DNA from: Bacteroidia bacterium
GTDB lineage: Bacteria; Bacteroidota; Bacteroidia; Bacteroidales; CAJPTX01
NCBI GenBank assembly: GCA_905373475.1
Contig: CAJPTC010000035.1
Coordinates: 1-26,291 of the forward strand
Direction of reading: 5' to 3'
DNA length: 26,291 nucleotides
Shown here piece by piece: positions 1 to 7,751 of this stretch; within the stretch, counting starts at the first letter, position 1; each line of letters starts with the position of its first letter. The notes below the pieces were generated by a model. It ran no database searches and was not told the origin of the DNA. It saw nothing but the letters and a program-made list of their open reading frames with translations. The translations under genes were made by a program, and so were the position numbers.

Positions 1-44
1 GTGTGCGTAGCGCACGTATTGTGATTATTCTCTATATCTATTCT

Positions 45-88
45 GCGGGCGAGGCACGCCTCGCCCGTTAAATACGCCTTTGGCGTAT
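45..88. repeat. Double-hairpin (REP-like) repeat, copy 1
   Basis: Two adjacent perfect palindromes. The first has a 9-bp stem, GGGCGAGGC (47-55) with GCCTCGCCC (58-66), and a 2-nt loop. The second has a 7-bp stem, ATACGCC (72-78) with GGCGTAT (82-88), and a TTT loop. The unit recurs almost exactly at 162-206. The layout resembles intergenic REP/BIME-type elements, but the family assignment is inference. Confidence 0.7.
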
Positions 89-161
89 ATTCGGTTAATG
101 CTTTATTCACGTCGTATCATGAAATAATCGCACACAATGCGAATATACGCGTCATAAGACG

Positions 162-206
162 GCGGGCGAGGCACGCCTCGCCCCGTTAAATACGCCTTTG
201 GCGTAT
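162..206. repeat. Double-hairpin (REP-like) repeat, copy 2
   Basis: Same double hairpin as at 45-88, in the same orientation and 117 bp downstream. The only difference is one extra C after the first stem (position 184). Stems are 164-172/175-183 and 190-196/200-206. Keeping both stems while the spacer changes suggests that the fold matters. Confidence 0.7.
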
Positions 207-269
207 TCTATAAAATGATCATACCACCGCCTACCTCCTACCCCAATGCCTCTCCTAACTTGCCCCGAA

Positions 270-512
270 GGGCGCGAAAACCTGCTCTTCAAATCGGAAA
301 ACCGAAACGAAAATGGAAACTGGAAAAAGGAGGATTAAAGAAATTTAGGAATAGCTAATCTAAACACCACGCCTAGGCATTACGGGTGCTCCTTGGTTGC
401 TGTGAAGAGCGTATAAATTTAGGGAAAGATTACTAATGCACAAACCTGCACGAAAACCCAGAGAAATATTTACGATTCTCTGAAGAGCAGGTAAACTGGT
501 GCGCTCTTTTTA
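270..512 (+). ncRNA. Possible structured non-coding RNA (candidate only)
   Basis: CCTGCTCTTC (281-290) is perfectly complementary to GAAGAGCAGG (482-491) and would close a domain of about 210 nt. GCGC at 272-275 and 501-504 could extend the closing stem, and a T-rich stretch follows (507-511). Inside are CAGAGAA/TTCTCTG (459-465/476-482) and ACCTGC (444-449), which can pair with GCAGGT (487-492). A partial -7-like box, TAACTTG, lies at 256-262. Length and closing stem recall 6S-type RNAs, but no family signature was recognised. Strand and ends are inferred, and this may be only a hairpin-rich spacer. Confidence 0.25.
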
Positions 513-939
513 TATCTAAAGAGCAGGTAACTAGCAACTTGTAAGACTCAAGCAAAATAGCAGTCCTGCCAATTATCGGCATTCTTACACAACGAAGCTT
601 CTGGTGTTCTAAAACAAACCTACACGAAGCCTCACATGATATGATACAAAGGTAGTGAAAAAGTTTTCGCACCCTAAGCATACCATAACTAGCAATATGC
701 GCATTTACGGGCATAGCTCATTTTACAACAAAGAAATTGAGAATCAATATTTTACGTACAACAGGGTATTGTGTTATACAATCGTGCCGAGAAAGTTTTG
801 GCACGCGCATTGTGCGATATTCATATCGAAACATAAAATTTTATTTCGCGAGCATGGTTAGGGCTGTCTTTTTTTTATTGAATTTGCCCCGCATTAGCAC
901 CTAACGATGGTGTTCAACCCTTCAGAATGCGTTAATCTG

Positions 940-947
940 TATTTTTG
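940..947 (+). promoter_or_regulatory. Putative -7 promoter box for the mltG unit
   Basis: TATTTTTG fits the Bacteroidota -7 consensus TAnnTTTG. It sits 33 nt before the mltG start codon. No clear -33 TTTG is seen at the expected distance. Confidence 0.4.
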
Positions 948-980
948 CACTGCCGAAAGGATGCTTGCAAACCATAGAAT

Positions 981-2042
981 ATGACAACAAAACACAAACG
1001 CCCCGCACGCAAGAAGTGGCTACTCTTTGCTCTACTTACTGCAATTGTTCTATTCGCAGCAGGCGGCGTTTTCATTTACAAATTCTACGACATCTACTTC
1101 CGAAGTAGTACCGATTTTGAAGAAAAGGAACGCTTGCTTTGCATACCGCCCAATTCCTCTTTTGACCAAGTTGCAACGCTCTTGGAACGCGAAAATATGA
1201 TTTCTGACGTGCATTTGTTACGCGCTTTTGCCAAACTGAAGGGCTACGATACGAAGACTTATTCAGGACGTTATACCATTTCGCGAGGCATGTCGCTCCG
1301 TAGCCTTATGGTGCGCCTCGTGTCGCGTCAGCAAACCCCAGTCCAACTGGTAGTACCGAGTGTGCGTACACCGCAAGAATTGGCAGGACGTATAGCGAAA
1401 CAACTCGCTCTGGATTCTGCCGAACTTATCGGCTATCTCTCCGATGCCCGTACAGCACAACAATACAATTTCACCCTCGAAGAGTTTCCCGCGATGTTCG
1501 TCCCCAACACCTACGAAGTTTATTGGGATACGACCCCCGAAAAGCTCCTAGCACGACTCAACAAAGAGTATGCGCACTTTTGGAATACAAAACGTAGTGC
1601 ACAGGCTGAAAAAGTCGGACTTTCCAAGATCGAAGTGGCAACCTTGGCATCCATTATACAGGAAGAGGTTTTGCACGAGGCTGAATTACCCAAAATCGCC
1701 CGAGTGTATCTCAACCGGCTGCACATCGGTATGCCTTTACAAGCTTGCCCAACGGCGAAGTTCGCCGCAGGCGATATGACTATTTCGCGCGTTCTACAGG
1801 TGCATACACAAATCGAGTCGCCATACAATACCTACAAACACAAAGGTTTGCCTCCTGGACCAATACGTTACCCAAGCATAGTAGCTCTTAATGCCGTACT
1901 TCAGCCCGACGATAACGATTATTTGTTTTTTTGCGCCAAGGCCGATTTTAGTGGCTACCACAATTTCTCGCGTACGGGGGCGCAGCACGCACAGTATGCC
2001 CGAGAGTATCAGCGAGAGCTGAATAGAAGAGGAATTAAATAG
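981..2042 (+). CDS. mltG: Endolytic transglycosylase MltG (YceG-like)
   Basis: Inner-membrane lytic transglycosylase that cleaves nascent peptidoglycan strands and is thought to act as the terminase that sets glycan chain length. The 353-aa protein (E. coli MltG is 340) has a basic N-terminus, one transmembrane helix (about residues 13-34) and then a periplasmic YceG domain. Family hallmarks are the active-site segment LASIIQEEV, where Glu229 aligns with the catalytic glutamate of E. coli ASIVEKET, and the substrate-groove motif SPYNTYKHKGLPPGPI near the C-terminus. The ATG at 981 gives a complete membrane anchor. The next gene starts 33 nt after the stop, so the two are probably co-transcribed. 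Family assignment is firm; the role in this organism is inferred from the family. Confidence 0.95.
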   Translation: MTTKHKRPARKKWLLFALLTAIVLFAAGGVFIYKFYDIYFRSSTDFEEKERLLCIPPNSSFDQVATLLERENMISDVHLLRAFAKLKGYDTKTYSGRYTISRGMSLRSLMVRLVSRQQTPVQLVVPSVRTPQELAGRIAKQLALDSAELIGYLSDARTAQQYNFTLEEFPAMFVPNTYEVYWDTTPEKLLARLNKEYAHFWNTKRSAQAEKVGLSKIEVATLASIIQEEVLHEAELPKIARVYLNRLHIGMPLQACPTAKFAAGDMTISRVLQVHTQIESPYNTYKHKGLPPGPIRYPSIVALNAVLQPDDNDYLFFCAKADFSGYHNFSRTGAQHAQYAREYQRELNRRGIK

Positions 2043-2075
2043 CCTGAATTCGGGACTTCTGAAGCCGCAGCAAGA

Positions 2076-4040
2076 ATGAAATTGAAAAAGTTACGCGCAT
2101 TGCCTACCTCTTTCGAGTTCGCTTTGCTTTATCGTCTGGCAATAGCCTATTTTTTCTTTGGGCTAACCCGTCTACTTTTTTACCTCTTTAACTACGAACA
2201 TTTTGCAGACATGACTGTCGCCCAAGTCCTTCGTGCATGGGGAGGCGGTCTTCGTTTTGATACGGCAGCAGTGCTCTACCTCAATCTTCTATTTATCATC
2301 CTTAGCATTCTTCCTTTTCGTTTTCGTAAACATAAGTATTATCAGCGCGCTCTCAATCTGAGCTTCTACATCCCGAATACGTTGGGTATTATGGCAGGCT
2401 TGGCAGATTGTGTCTATTTCCCGAATACATTGCGCCGTACAACCTCTTCCGTTTTTAGAGAATTCGCCAACGAACAGAGCTCATTTTTCTTTCATCTTCT
2501 CCTCGAATATTGGTACATCGTACTGCTTGCTATTCTTTCCGTGCTCTTGCTGGTTTTTCTCTACCGACGTGTGCGCCCAGTTCGTTTCATTGGCGAACAA
2601 CAGCGCTATTATCTCTACTATCCGTTACAGTTGGTTATTGCTTTTCTTTTTGTCATATATGCTGCATGGGGATTACGCGGAGGGAGTTTTGCAAAAAACT
2701 GGCGTCCACTCGGGATGAGCTATGCTAACGTCTCCGTGGATAAGATTGAACACAGATCACTAGTACTTAACACGCCCTATTGCATTATCCGAACCATCGG
2801 GAAACAGGAACTCCCCGAAAAGCACTTCTTTGCTACAGACCAAGAGCTTTTGCAATATTTCAACCCCGTACACAACCTAGCAGCCGACTCCACTGCTTAT
2901 TTTGGCAAGTTGCGCGGACGTAACGTAGTTGTAATTATCATAGAGAGTTTTGCTCGGCAGTATATCGGCTGTCTGAACAAAGACCTTCCCAACTACAAAG
3001 GCTATACACCCTGTTTTGATTCGCTTGCCGCGCAGGGCTACTGTTTCAAGCAAGCGTTTGCCAACGGACGTAAAAGCATAGATGCCATGCCGTCTGTACT
3101 TGCCTCTATTCCACCGCTACATGGGCACTTTGTTACGTCGCACTATTCAGGCAATAGAATAAACGGACTCGCCTCTTGTTTGAGGGAAATGGGCTATTCA
3201 TCCGCATTTTTTCATGGGGCGCCTAATGGCTCTATGGGGTTCGATGCTTTTGTGAAGCAGGCGGGCTACGAACACTACTTTGGCAAAACCGAGTATAACA
3301 ACGATGCCGACTACGACGGCGTTTGGGGAATATGGGATGAACCCTTCCTACAGCGTATGTTGCACGAGCTTTCGCAAATGCAACAGCCTTTCTTGGGGAC
3401 GGTTTTTACGCTTTCTAGTCACGATCCCTTTCAAGTTCCCAAGGAGTACGAAGGCGTTTTCCCTGACGAAGGAGAACCACTCGTACATTGCATAGGTTAC
3501 ACCGACCACGCACTCGGAAAATTCTTTCAAGAGGCTGCACGCCAACCGTGGTTTAAGAATACCCTCTTCCTTATTACCGCAGACCATGCCAATGGGGCAC
3601 TACGACCTGAGTACAGAACTTCGGTTTTAGGCTTTGCGACCCCGATGTTGCTCTATGCACCTAACTCCGATCTTCGCGGATTTAATGATTCCACTACCGT
3701 ACAACAGGCGGATGTACTACCTACCCTCCTTTCATTGTTGGGCTATCCACAGAGCATTGTGGCATTTGGTAACAACATGTTTAGTACTCAGTCTCCGCAT
3801 TTTGCGGTGTGCGATTTCGATGGTACTTATCAGCTCATTGAAGAAGGCTTTGTACTCCAGCACGATGGCGAACATCCCACGGCGCTATTTAATTACGTGA
3901 AAGACAATGAGCTTTCCCACAATTTGTTAGACTCATTGCCTAACCGAGCCTCACGAATGACGCACCGCCTAGAAGCGCTCTTACAAACCTACAACGCCCG
4001 TATGCGAGCCAACAATCTGCTGGTGGAGGGCGAGAAATAG
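2076..4040 (+). CDS. LTA-synthase-like membrane sulfatase-fold enzyme
   Basis: This 654-aa protein has five predicted N-terminal transmembrane helices (about residues 15-38, 62-81, 95-115, 143-163, 179-199) followed by a large periplasmic alkaline-phosphatase/sulfatase-fold domain, the layout of LtaS-type phosphoglycerol transferases. Visible metal and active-site elements are IIIESF (Glu290), the nucleophile region NGRKSIDAMPS (Ser334, where S. aureus LtaS has Thr) and the late metal-binding pair TADH (Asp503-His504). Gram-negative Bacteroidota are not known to make lipoteichoic acid, so the natural substrate is unknown. Transfer of a phospho-headgroup such as phosphoglycerol or phosphoethanolamine to an envelope glycan or lipid is a reasonable guess. 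It lies 33 nt downstream of mltG, consistent with an envelope role. Confidence 0.88.
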   Translation: MKLKKLRALPTSFEFALLYRLAIAYFFFGLTRLLFYLFNYEHFADMTVAQVLRAWGGGLRFDTAAVLYLNLLFIILSILPFRFRKHKYYQRALNLSFYIPNTLGIMAGLADCVYFPNTLRRTTSSVFREFANEQSSFFFHLLLEYWYIVLLAILSVLLLVFLYRRVRPVRFIGEQQRYYLYYPLQLVIAFLFVIYAAWGLRGGSFAKNWRPLGMSYANVSVDKIEHRSLVLNTPYCIIRTIGKQELPEKHFFATDQELLQYFNPVHNLAADSTAYFGKLRGRNVVVIIIESFARQYIGCLNKDLPNYKGYTPCFDSLAAQGYCFKQAFANGRKSIDAMPSVLASIPPLHGHFVTSHYSGNRINGLASCLREMGYSSAFFHGAPNGSMGFDAFVKQAGYEHYFGKTEYNNDADYDGVWGIWDEPFLQRMLHELSQMQQPFLGTVFTLSSHDPFQVPKEYEGVFPDEGEPLVHCIGYTDHALGKFFQEAARQPWFKNTLFLITADHANGALRPEYRTSVLGFATPMLLYAPNSDLRGFNDSTTVQQADVLPTLLSLLGYPQSIVAFGNNMFSTQSPHFAVCDFDGTYQLIEEGFVLQHDGEHPTALFNYVKDNELSHNLLDSLPNRASRMTHRLEALLQTYNARMRANNLLVEGEK

Positions 4041-4067
4041 TAAATCTTGGAACAGTACCCTAGCGCC

Positions 4068-4085
4068 TGCACAAACCTATGTGCA
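4068..4085 (+). other. Small perfect hairpin upstream of the M42 peptidase gene
   Basis: TGCACA (4068-4073) pairs with TGTGCA (4080-4085) around a 6-nt loop. It lies in the 146-nt spacer after the sulfatase-like gene. No T-run follows, so it is not a clear intrinsic terminator. Confidence 0.35.
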
Positions 4086-4158
4086 TCAACTTGTAGGGCG
4101 GCTATTGCAGCTCGCCTGTAGAGGGAAGTGAAACGAACTCAGCCTACGCAAAACTCGC

Positions 4159-4166
4159 TACCTTTA
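4159..4166 (+). promoter_or_regulatory. Weak -7-like box before the M42 peptidase gene
   Basis: TACCTTTA matches seven of the eight positions of TAnnTTTG if the two n positions are counted as matches. It is 20 nt upstream of the ATG at 4187. No -33 box is evident. Confidence 0.25.
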
Positions 4167-4186
4167 CGAACCTAAAAATAAAAAAG

Positions 4187-5242
4187 ATGAAGTTTTCTAC
4201 TAAAAAAGAGGATAAAAAATCACTCGCCGTTCTACACGATCTATTGGCAGCCACCGGCGTTGCGGGATACGAAGATGAGGTAAGAGAGAAATTGGCGAAC
4301 CACATTCGCCCCTATGTTGATGAGATAACAACCGATACCTTCGGCAACCTCATTGCCCATAAAAAGGGGAATGGGGTAAAGGTCATGTTTGCAGCACACC
4401 TCGATGAGGTTGGACTGATGATTACCTACATTGATGCCGATGGCTTTCTCTTTTTTCAGCCTGTCGGTGGGGTAGATGCAACCCTGCTCCCAGGGCAAAG
4501 GGTCTGCATACATCATGGTTCAGAGCTTGTTGTAGGAGTGATTGGCAAAAAAGCAATACACTTGCTTTCAGCCGACGAACGTGGGAAAACGAACGTCAAG
4601 CCCGAAGACCTCTGGATAGACATAGGTGCTACTTCCCGCGAAGAAGCAGAGCAACGTGTTGAGGTCGGAGACTATATTACCTATTCTACCGTTCCGCAAA
4701 TGCTAACGGAAGACGTCGTATTGTCTAAATCGTTAGATGACCGAGCGGGTGTCTTTGCGCTCTACGAAATTGCGAGACTCCTTGCCGACAAAAAACTCTC
4801 TTGCGATCTCTACCTAGTAGCCTCGGTTCAGGAGGAAATTGGCTGCCGTGGTGTACGCACTGCCGCTTTTGCGCTTCAGCCTGAAATTGGTATTGCGATT
4901 GATGTCACGCATGCAACAGATTACCCTACCGTATCGCCTAAAAAGAGCGGAAATATTGAACTCGGGAAGGGCGTAGTAATAGCGAAAGGGCCAAATATAG
5001 ACCGAGGGCTTTGTGAACAACTCAAGCAAGCGGCCAAAAATGCAGAACTGAATTATCTACTGGAGGCAATTCCGCATCCTACGGGAACCGATGCTAACCT
5101 GATGCAAGTTACGGCAGAGGGGATACGAACCGCATTACTTAGTATTCCGTGCCGTTACATGCACACAGCGAATGAAGTCGTCTCGGTAAAGGATATTCAG
5201 GCAACCGCATTACTTGCTGCGCAGTTTGTGAAAGAGCTCTAG
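4187..5242 (+). CDS. M42 family metallo-aminopeptidase
   Basis: Co-catalytic two-metal exopeptidase of the M42 family (TET/FrvX/'cellulase M' type), usually a cytosolic dodecamer that trims short peptides from the N-terminus. The 351-aa length is typical and no signal peptide is seen. The metal and catalytic set is complete: His71 in AAHLDEVG, Asp184-Asp185 in SLDDRAG, the Glu216-Glu217 pair in SVQEEIGCRG, Asp239 in AIDVTHATD and His326 in MHTANEVV. The segment HPTGTDANLMQ is also characteristic. The 146-nt gap upstream suggests its own promoter. Substrate preference cannot be read from the sequence. Older databases often call such proteins endoglucanases, which is not supported here. Confidence 0.93.
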   Translation: MKFSTKKEDKKSLAVLHDLLAATGVAGYEDEVREKLANHIRPYVDEITTDTFGNLIAHKKGNGVKVMFAAHLDEVGLMITYIDADGFLFFQPVGGVDATLLPGQRVCIHHGSELVVGVIGKKAIHLLSADERGKTNVKPEDLWIDIGATSREEAEQRVEVGDYITYSTVPQMLTEDVVLSKSLDDRAGVFALYEIARLLADKKLSCDLYLVASVQEEIGCRGVRTAAFALQPEIGIAIDVTHATDYPTVSPKKSGNIELGKGVVIAKGPNIDRGLCEQLKQAAKNAELNYLLEAIPHPTGTDANLMQVTAEGIRTALLSIPCRYMHTANEVVSVKDIQATALLAAQFVKEL

Positions 5243-5299
5243 CCACTACGAAGAAGTAGGTATTTTCTGCAACCATCGTGCAAGATAGGAGAGAATTCT

Positions 5300-5307
5300 T
5301 ACTTTTG
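5300..5307 (+). promoter_or_regulatory. -7 promoter box for the small lipoprotein gene
   Basis: TACTTTTG is an exact match to the Bacteroidota -7 consensus TAnnTTTG, 38 nt before the ATG at 5346. The -33 element is not obvious. Confidence 0.5.
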
Positions 5308-5345
5308 CAGCGTGAGTATTAGGAAATCACAAAAATAATAGAGAG

Positions 5346-5741
5346 ATGAAGAAAGGTTTATTCTTGAGCTTGTTGCTCATTGGGTTTGCAACGCTCCTAC
5401 TCAGTTGTAACTCCTCTTTAACCAGCGCCGATATAGACAAGACGCTTGATGCTTTGGAACAAACGGTGCAGGAAAGTGAAAATTTGAGCAAGGAAGTCAG
5501 CGCAGGGGATTTCACAGCGCTTACCAAGTTGCCAGATATTGCCATCAAATTCCAAGAACAGCTAAGCAAGCTACAGGGAGCTGAAAGCTCCATGACGCCA
5601 GAACAGAAAGAACGTATGGCAGAGCTTGTCAAGCGCTTCAATCTTGAAGATCAAGAAGAAGAGAATGCGACGGAAGTAGAAGATAACAGTGAGCCTGAAT
5701 CTGAAACAACGGGAGAAGCACCTGAAGAAGAACAACAATAG
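5346..5741 (+). CDS. Small lipoprotein with acidic C-terminal tail, unknown function
   Basis: This 131-aa protein has a clear lipoprotein signal: MKK, a hydrophobic stretch and the lipobox LLLSC with the lipidated cysteine at Cys21. Residues about 28-100 are rich in Glu, Gln, Lys and Leu and probably form helices, possibly a coiled coil. The last 30 or so residues are very acidic, dominated by Glu. I do not recognise a named family. It has its own -7 box and is followed by a strong intrinsic terminator, so it appears to be a single-gene unit. The low-complexity tail might interact with cations or a basic partner, but that is speculation. Confidence 0.8.
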   Translation: MKKGLFLSLLLIGFATLLLSCNSSLTSADIDKTLDALEQTVQESENLSKEVSAGDFTALTKLPDIAIKFQEQLSKLQGAESSMTPEQKERMAELVKRFNLEDQEEENATEVEDNSEPESETTGEAPEEEQQ

Positions 5742-5766
5742 CCGTATTTCTTCTAGAAAGATATCG

Positions 5767-5798
5767 AAAAGCCCAGTCTTACGGACTGGGCTTTTTTT
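5767..5798 (+). terminator. Intrinsic terminator after the lipoprotein gene
   Basis: The 9-bp stem AGCCCAGTC (5770-5778) / GACTGGGCT (5784-5792) has a 5-nt loop. It is flanked by an A-run on the left and a run of T on the right, giving a classic terminator that may work in both directions. Confidence 0.9.
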
Positions 5799-5916
5799 GT
5801 AAATGTCTTACACCTCATCTGTTCTCTTGTAGTACTATCTGCTTCTTTTTCAATGCTTCTTTTCTAAAAATACGCTGCAAACGTTTCGATAAGATGTCTT
5901 TTTCACAAGCACCCCC

Positions 5917-5950
5917 TTTGTATAATCATTCAAAATAAACATTACTTTTG
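5917..5950 (+). promoter_or_regulatory. Promoter of the ABC transporter pair
   Basis: TTTG (5917-5920) and TACTTTTG (5943-5950) are separated by 22 nt, close to the Bacteroidota -33/-7 arrangement. The -7 box is 35 nt upstream of the first ABC start codon. No iron-box operator could be identified. Confidence 0.55.
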
Positions 5951-5985
5951 TGCGTCTGAACCGTACTAATTGACGAAGACGCGCT

Positions 5986-7734
5986 ATGAATAGCCTGAAA
6001 AAAGTCCTGATCGCTTCGACACTGGGCGAACCGCAGCGGATGTATCCAATGATCCGATGGTCTATACTCGAAGCTCTCTTTAAGGGAACGCCCGTAACAA
6101 CGCTCCTCTTTGCGGTATTGATTCTTCTCATGCCTCTCGTTGATCCCGCTACCTCGCTACAGTGGTGGCAAGTTATTGCTGTTGAAGTCTCGTTCCTAGT
6201 TGGAATGTTGCTATTCTTCCTCATTTCGCTTCGGACTTACAACAAAACATTTAGCGATGGCTATCAAATCACCGCAGACGGGCGTATCCGACTCGCCAAT
6301 CAGATGCGTCAACTCCCCATGGGTTTCTACAACAAACGTGACCCTGGTGAAATTGGCGAATATATGTCGAGCGATTACGGACAAGTAGAATTCCTCATCA
6401 CACACTTCATCCCACAAGCTATTTCGGGATATTTTGTGCCGCTGATAACCCTAATCTTCTTCACCATTCTAAATTGGAAGATAGGTCTCCTTGCAACCAG
6501 CGTCATTGTTCTATCCTATCCTCTATTCTATGTTTCGGGGCAACTCGTCTCACATCTTGGCGCACGGCTTCAGACCGTGAAACGAAACACTTCGTCGCGA
6601 ATGATAGAGTATATTCTAGGCATCAAGCTAATCAAAGCTTTCAATTTGGGTGGTACGGCGTTTACCCGTCTAGAGCATACTGTTAATGAGCTAAAACGCC
6701 AAAGTATACGAGTTGAATTATTGCCTGCTCCTACGCTATCGCTCGCGGGGCTTCTACTCAACATTGGCAGTGTACTGGTGGCGCTTGTTGGCTTTCTCCT
6801 CATGCAGCGAGGCGAAATTTCCATGCTCCTCTATATCATGTTCTTGCTCGGCAGTTTAGGACTTTATGCTCCGCTCCTCCAATCGTTTCAGTTCAATGCA
6901 CTGATACAATTCCTCTCTCTAAGCTCTGACCGAATCTACGATCTCGTCCGTCTTCCCGTGCAAGAGCAAGGAACGATAGAAACTGTACCGACCACAGATC
7001 TGGAACTCTCGCATGTATCATTCAGCTACAACGAACAGGCAGTACTCAAGGAGGTAGATATGCACATACCTGCCAAGAGCTTTATTGCACTGGTAGGACC
7101 TTCAGGCTCGGGCAAGACTACGATAACCCGCCTCATTGCTCGTTTCTGGGATCCTGCTTCTGGGAAAATAACCCTCGGTGGTCGCGATCTGCGAGACTAT
7201 ACAATAGACGCACTGTTATCGCAAATTGCCGTCGTTTTCCAAGATGTTTACTTGTTTCACGACACGATAAAGAACAACCTCCTGATAGGGAAAGAAGATG
7301 CGACAGATGCCGAAATTGAAGCTGCGGCGCGCAAGGCACAATGTCATGATTTTATTATGAAACTCCCCAAAGGTTATGATACCGAGGTAGGAGAGGGAGG
7401 TAGTACTCTTTCGGGGGGCGAAAAACAACGCATCTCGATTGCAAGAGCCATCCTCAAGGAGGCATCGATCATACTTCTTGATGAGGCAACTGCTTCGCTC
7501 GACCCTGAAAATGAAATACATATCCAGGAGGCCATTAGCCAATTAGTAAAAGATAAAACGGTTATTGTTATAGCACACCGCTTGTGGACGGTACGTGAGG
7601 CCGACCAAATCTATGTATTAGATAAAGGGAGAGTAGTGCAGCACGGAAAACACGATGAGCTTCTAGCGCAGTCCGACGGGGTGTATCGCCATCTGTGGGA
7701 TGAGCAACAGCGTATAAAAGGATGGAAATTCTAG
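5986..7734 (+). CDS. ABC half-transporter (permease-ATPase fusion), YbtP/IrtA-like
   Basis: This 582-aa protein is a type IV ABC half-transporter: a six-helix transmembrane domain (about residues 25-330) fused to a nucleotide-binding domain. ATPase motifs are Walker A GPSGSGKTT (371-379), signature LSGGE (from 475), Walker B ILLDEATASLD (Asp499, Glu500) and switch His531. The D-loop reads SLDPENE. With the next gene it should form a heterodimer. Tandem pairs with DPENE-type D-loops are typical of the YbtP/YbtQ and IrtA/IrtB siderophore-uptake transporters, unusual members of the exporter fold that import. No siderophore synthesis gene or TonB receptor is in the window, so the cargo is unproven. 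It has its own promoter and shares a terminator with its partner. Confidence 0.9.
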   Translation: MNSLKKVLIASTLGEPQRMYPMIRWSILEALFKGTPVTTLLFAVLILLMPLVDPATSLQWWQVIAVEVSFLVGMLLFFLISLRTYNKTFSDGYQITADGRIRLANQMRQLPMGFYNKRDPGEIGEYMSSDYGQVEFLITHFIPQAISGYFVPLITLIFFTILNWKIGLLATSVIVLSYPLFYVSGQLVSHLGARLQTVKRNTSSRMIEYILGIKLIKAFNLGGTAFTRLEHTVNELKRQSIRVELLPAPTLSLAGLLLNIGSVLVALVGFLLMQRGEISMLLYIMFLLGSLGLYAPLLQSFQFNALIQFLSLSSDRIYDLVRLPVQEQGTIETVPTTDLELSHVSFSYNEQAVLKEVDMHIPAKSFIALVGPSGSGKTTITRLIARFWDPASGKITLGGRDLRDYTIDALLSQIAVVFQDVYLFHDTIKNNLLIGKEDATDAEIEAAARKAQCHDFIMKLPKGYDTEVGEGGSTLSGGEKQRISIARAILKEASIILLDEATASLDPENEIHIQEAISQLVKDKTVIVIAHRLWTVREADQIYVLDKGRVVQHGKHDELLAQSDGVYRHLWDEQQRIKGWKF

Positions 7735-7751
7735 AAGGAGAAGAAAAGACA

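Larger units (their letters stand above)
207..980. other. Gene-free region between the hairpin repeats and mltG
   Basis: No open frame here looks like a real gene: the longest (a 68-aa + frame at 655-861 and a 93-aa - frame at 433-714) have no recognisable family, no ribosome-binding site and odd composition. The region does hold many short inverted repeats. These include CGTGCC/GGCACG (783-788/800-805), CGATAT/ATATCG (815-820/823-828) and the 12-bp palindrome ATAAAATTTTAT (833-844), plus the possible structured RNA at 270-512. Confidence 0.6.

Noticed and set aside
45..206. CRISPR array
   Set aside because: Only two repeat copies, with long internal palindromes and a 73-nt spacer; no cas genes.
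433..714. 93-aa minus-strand frame in the left gene-free region
   Set aside because: Cys- and Arg-rich, no recognised family, no promoter or ribosome-binding site, and it overlaps the candidate RNA hairpins.
655..861. 68-aa plus-strand frame starting with GTG
   Set aside because: Aromatic- and His-rich low-quality sequence with no family, overlapping several palindromes. A real small gene cannot be fully excluded.
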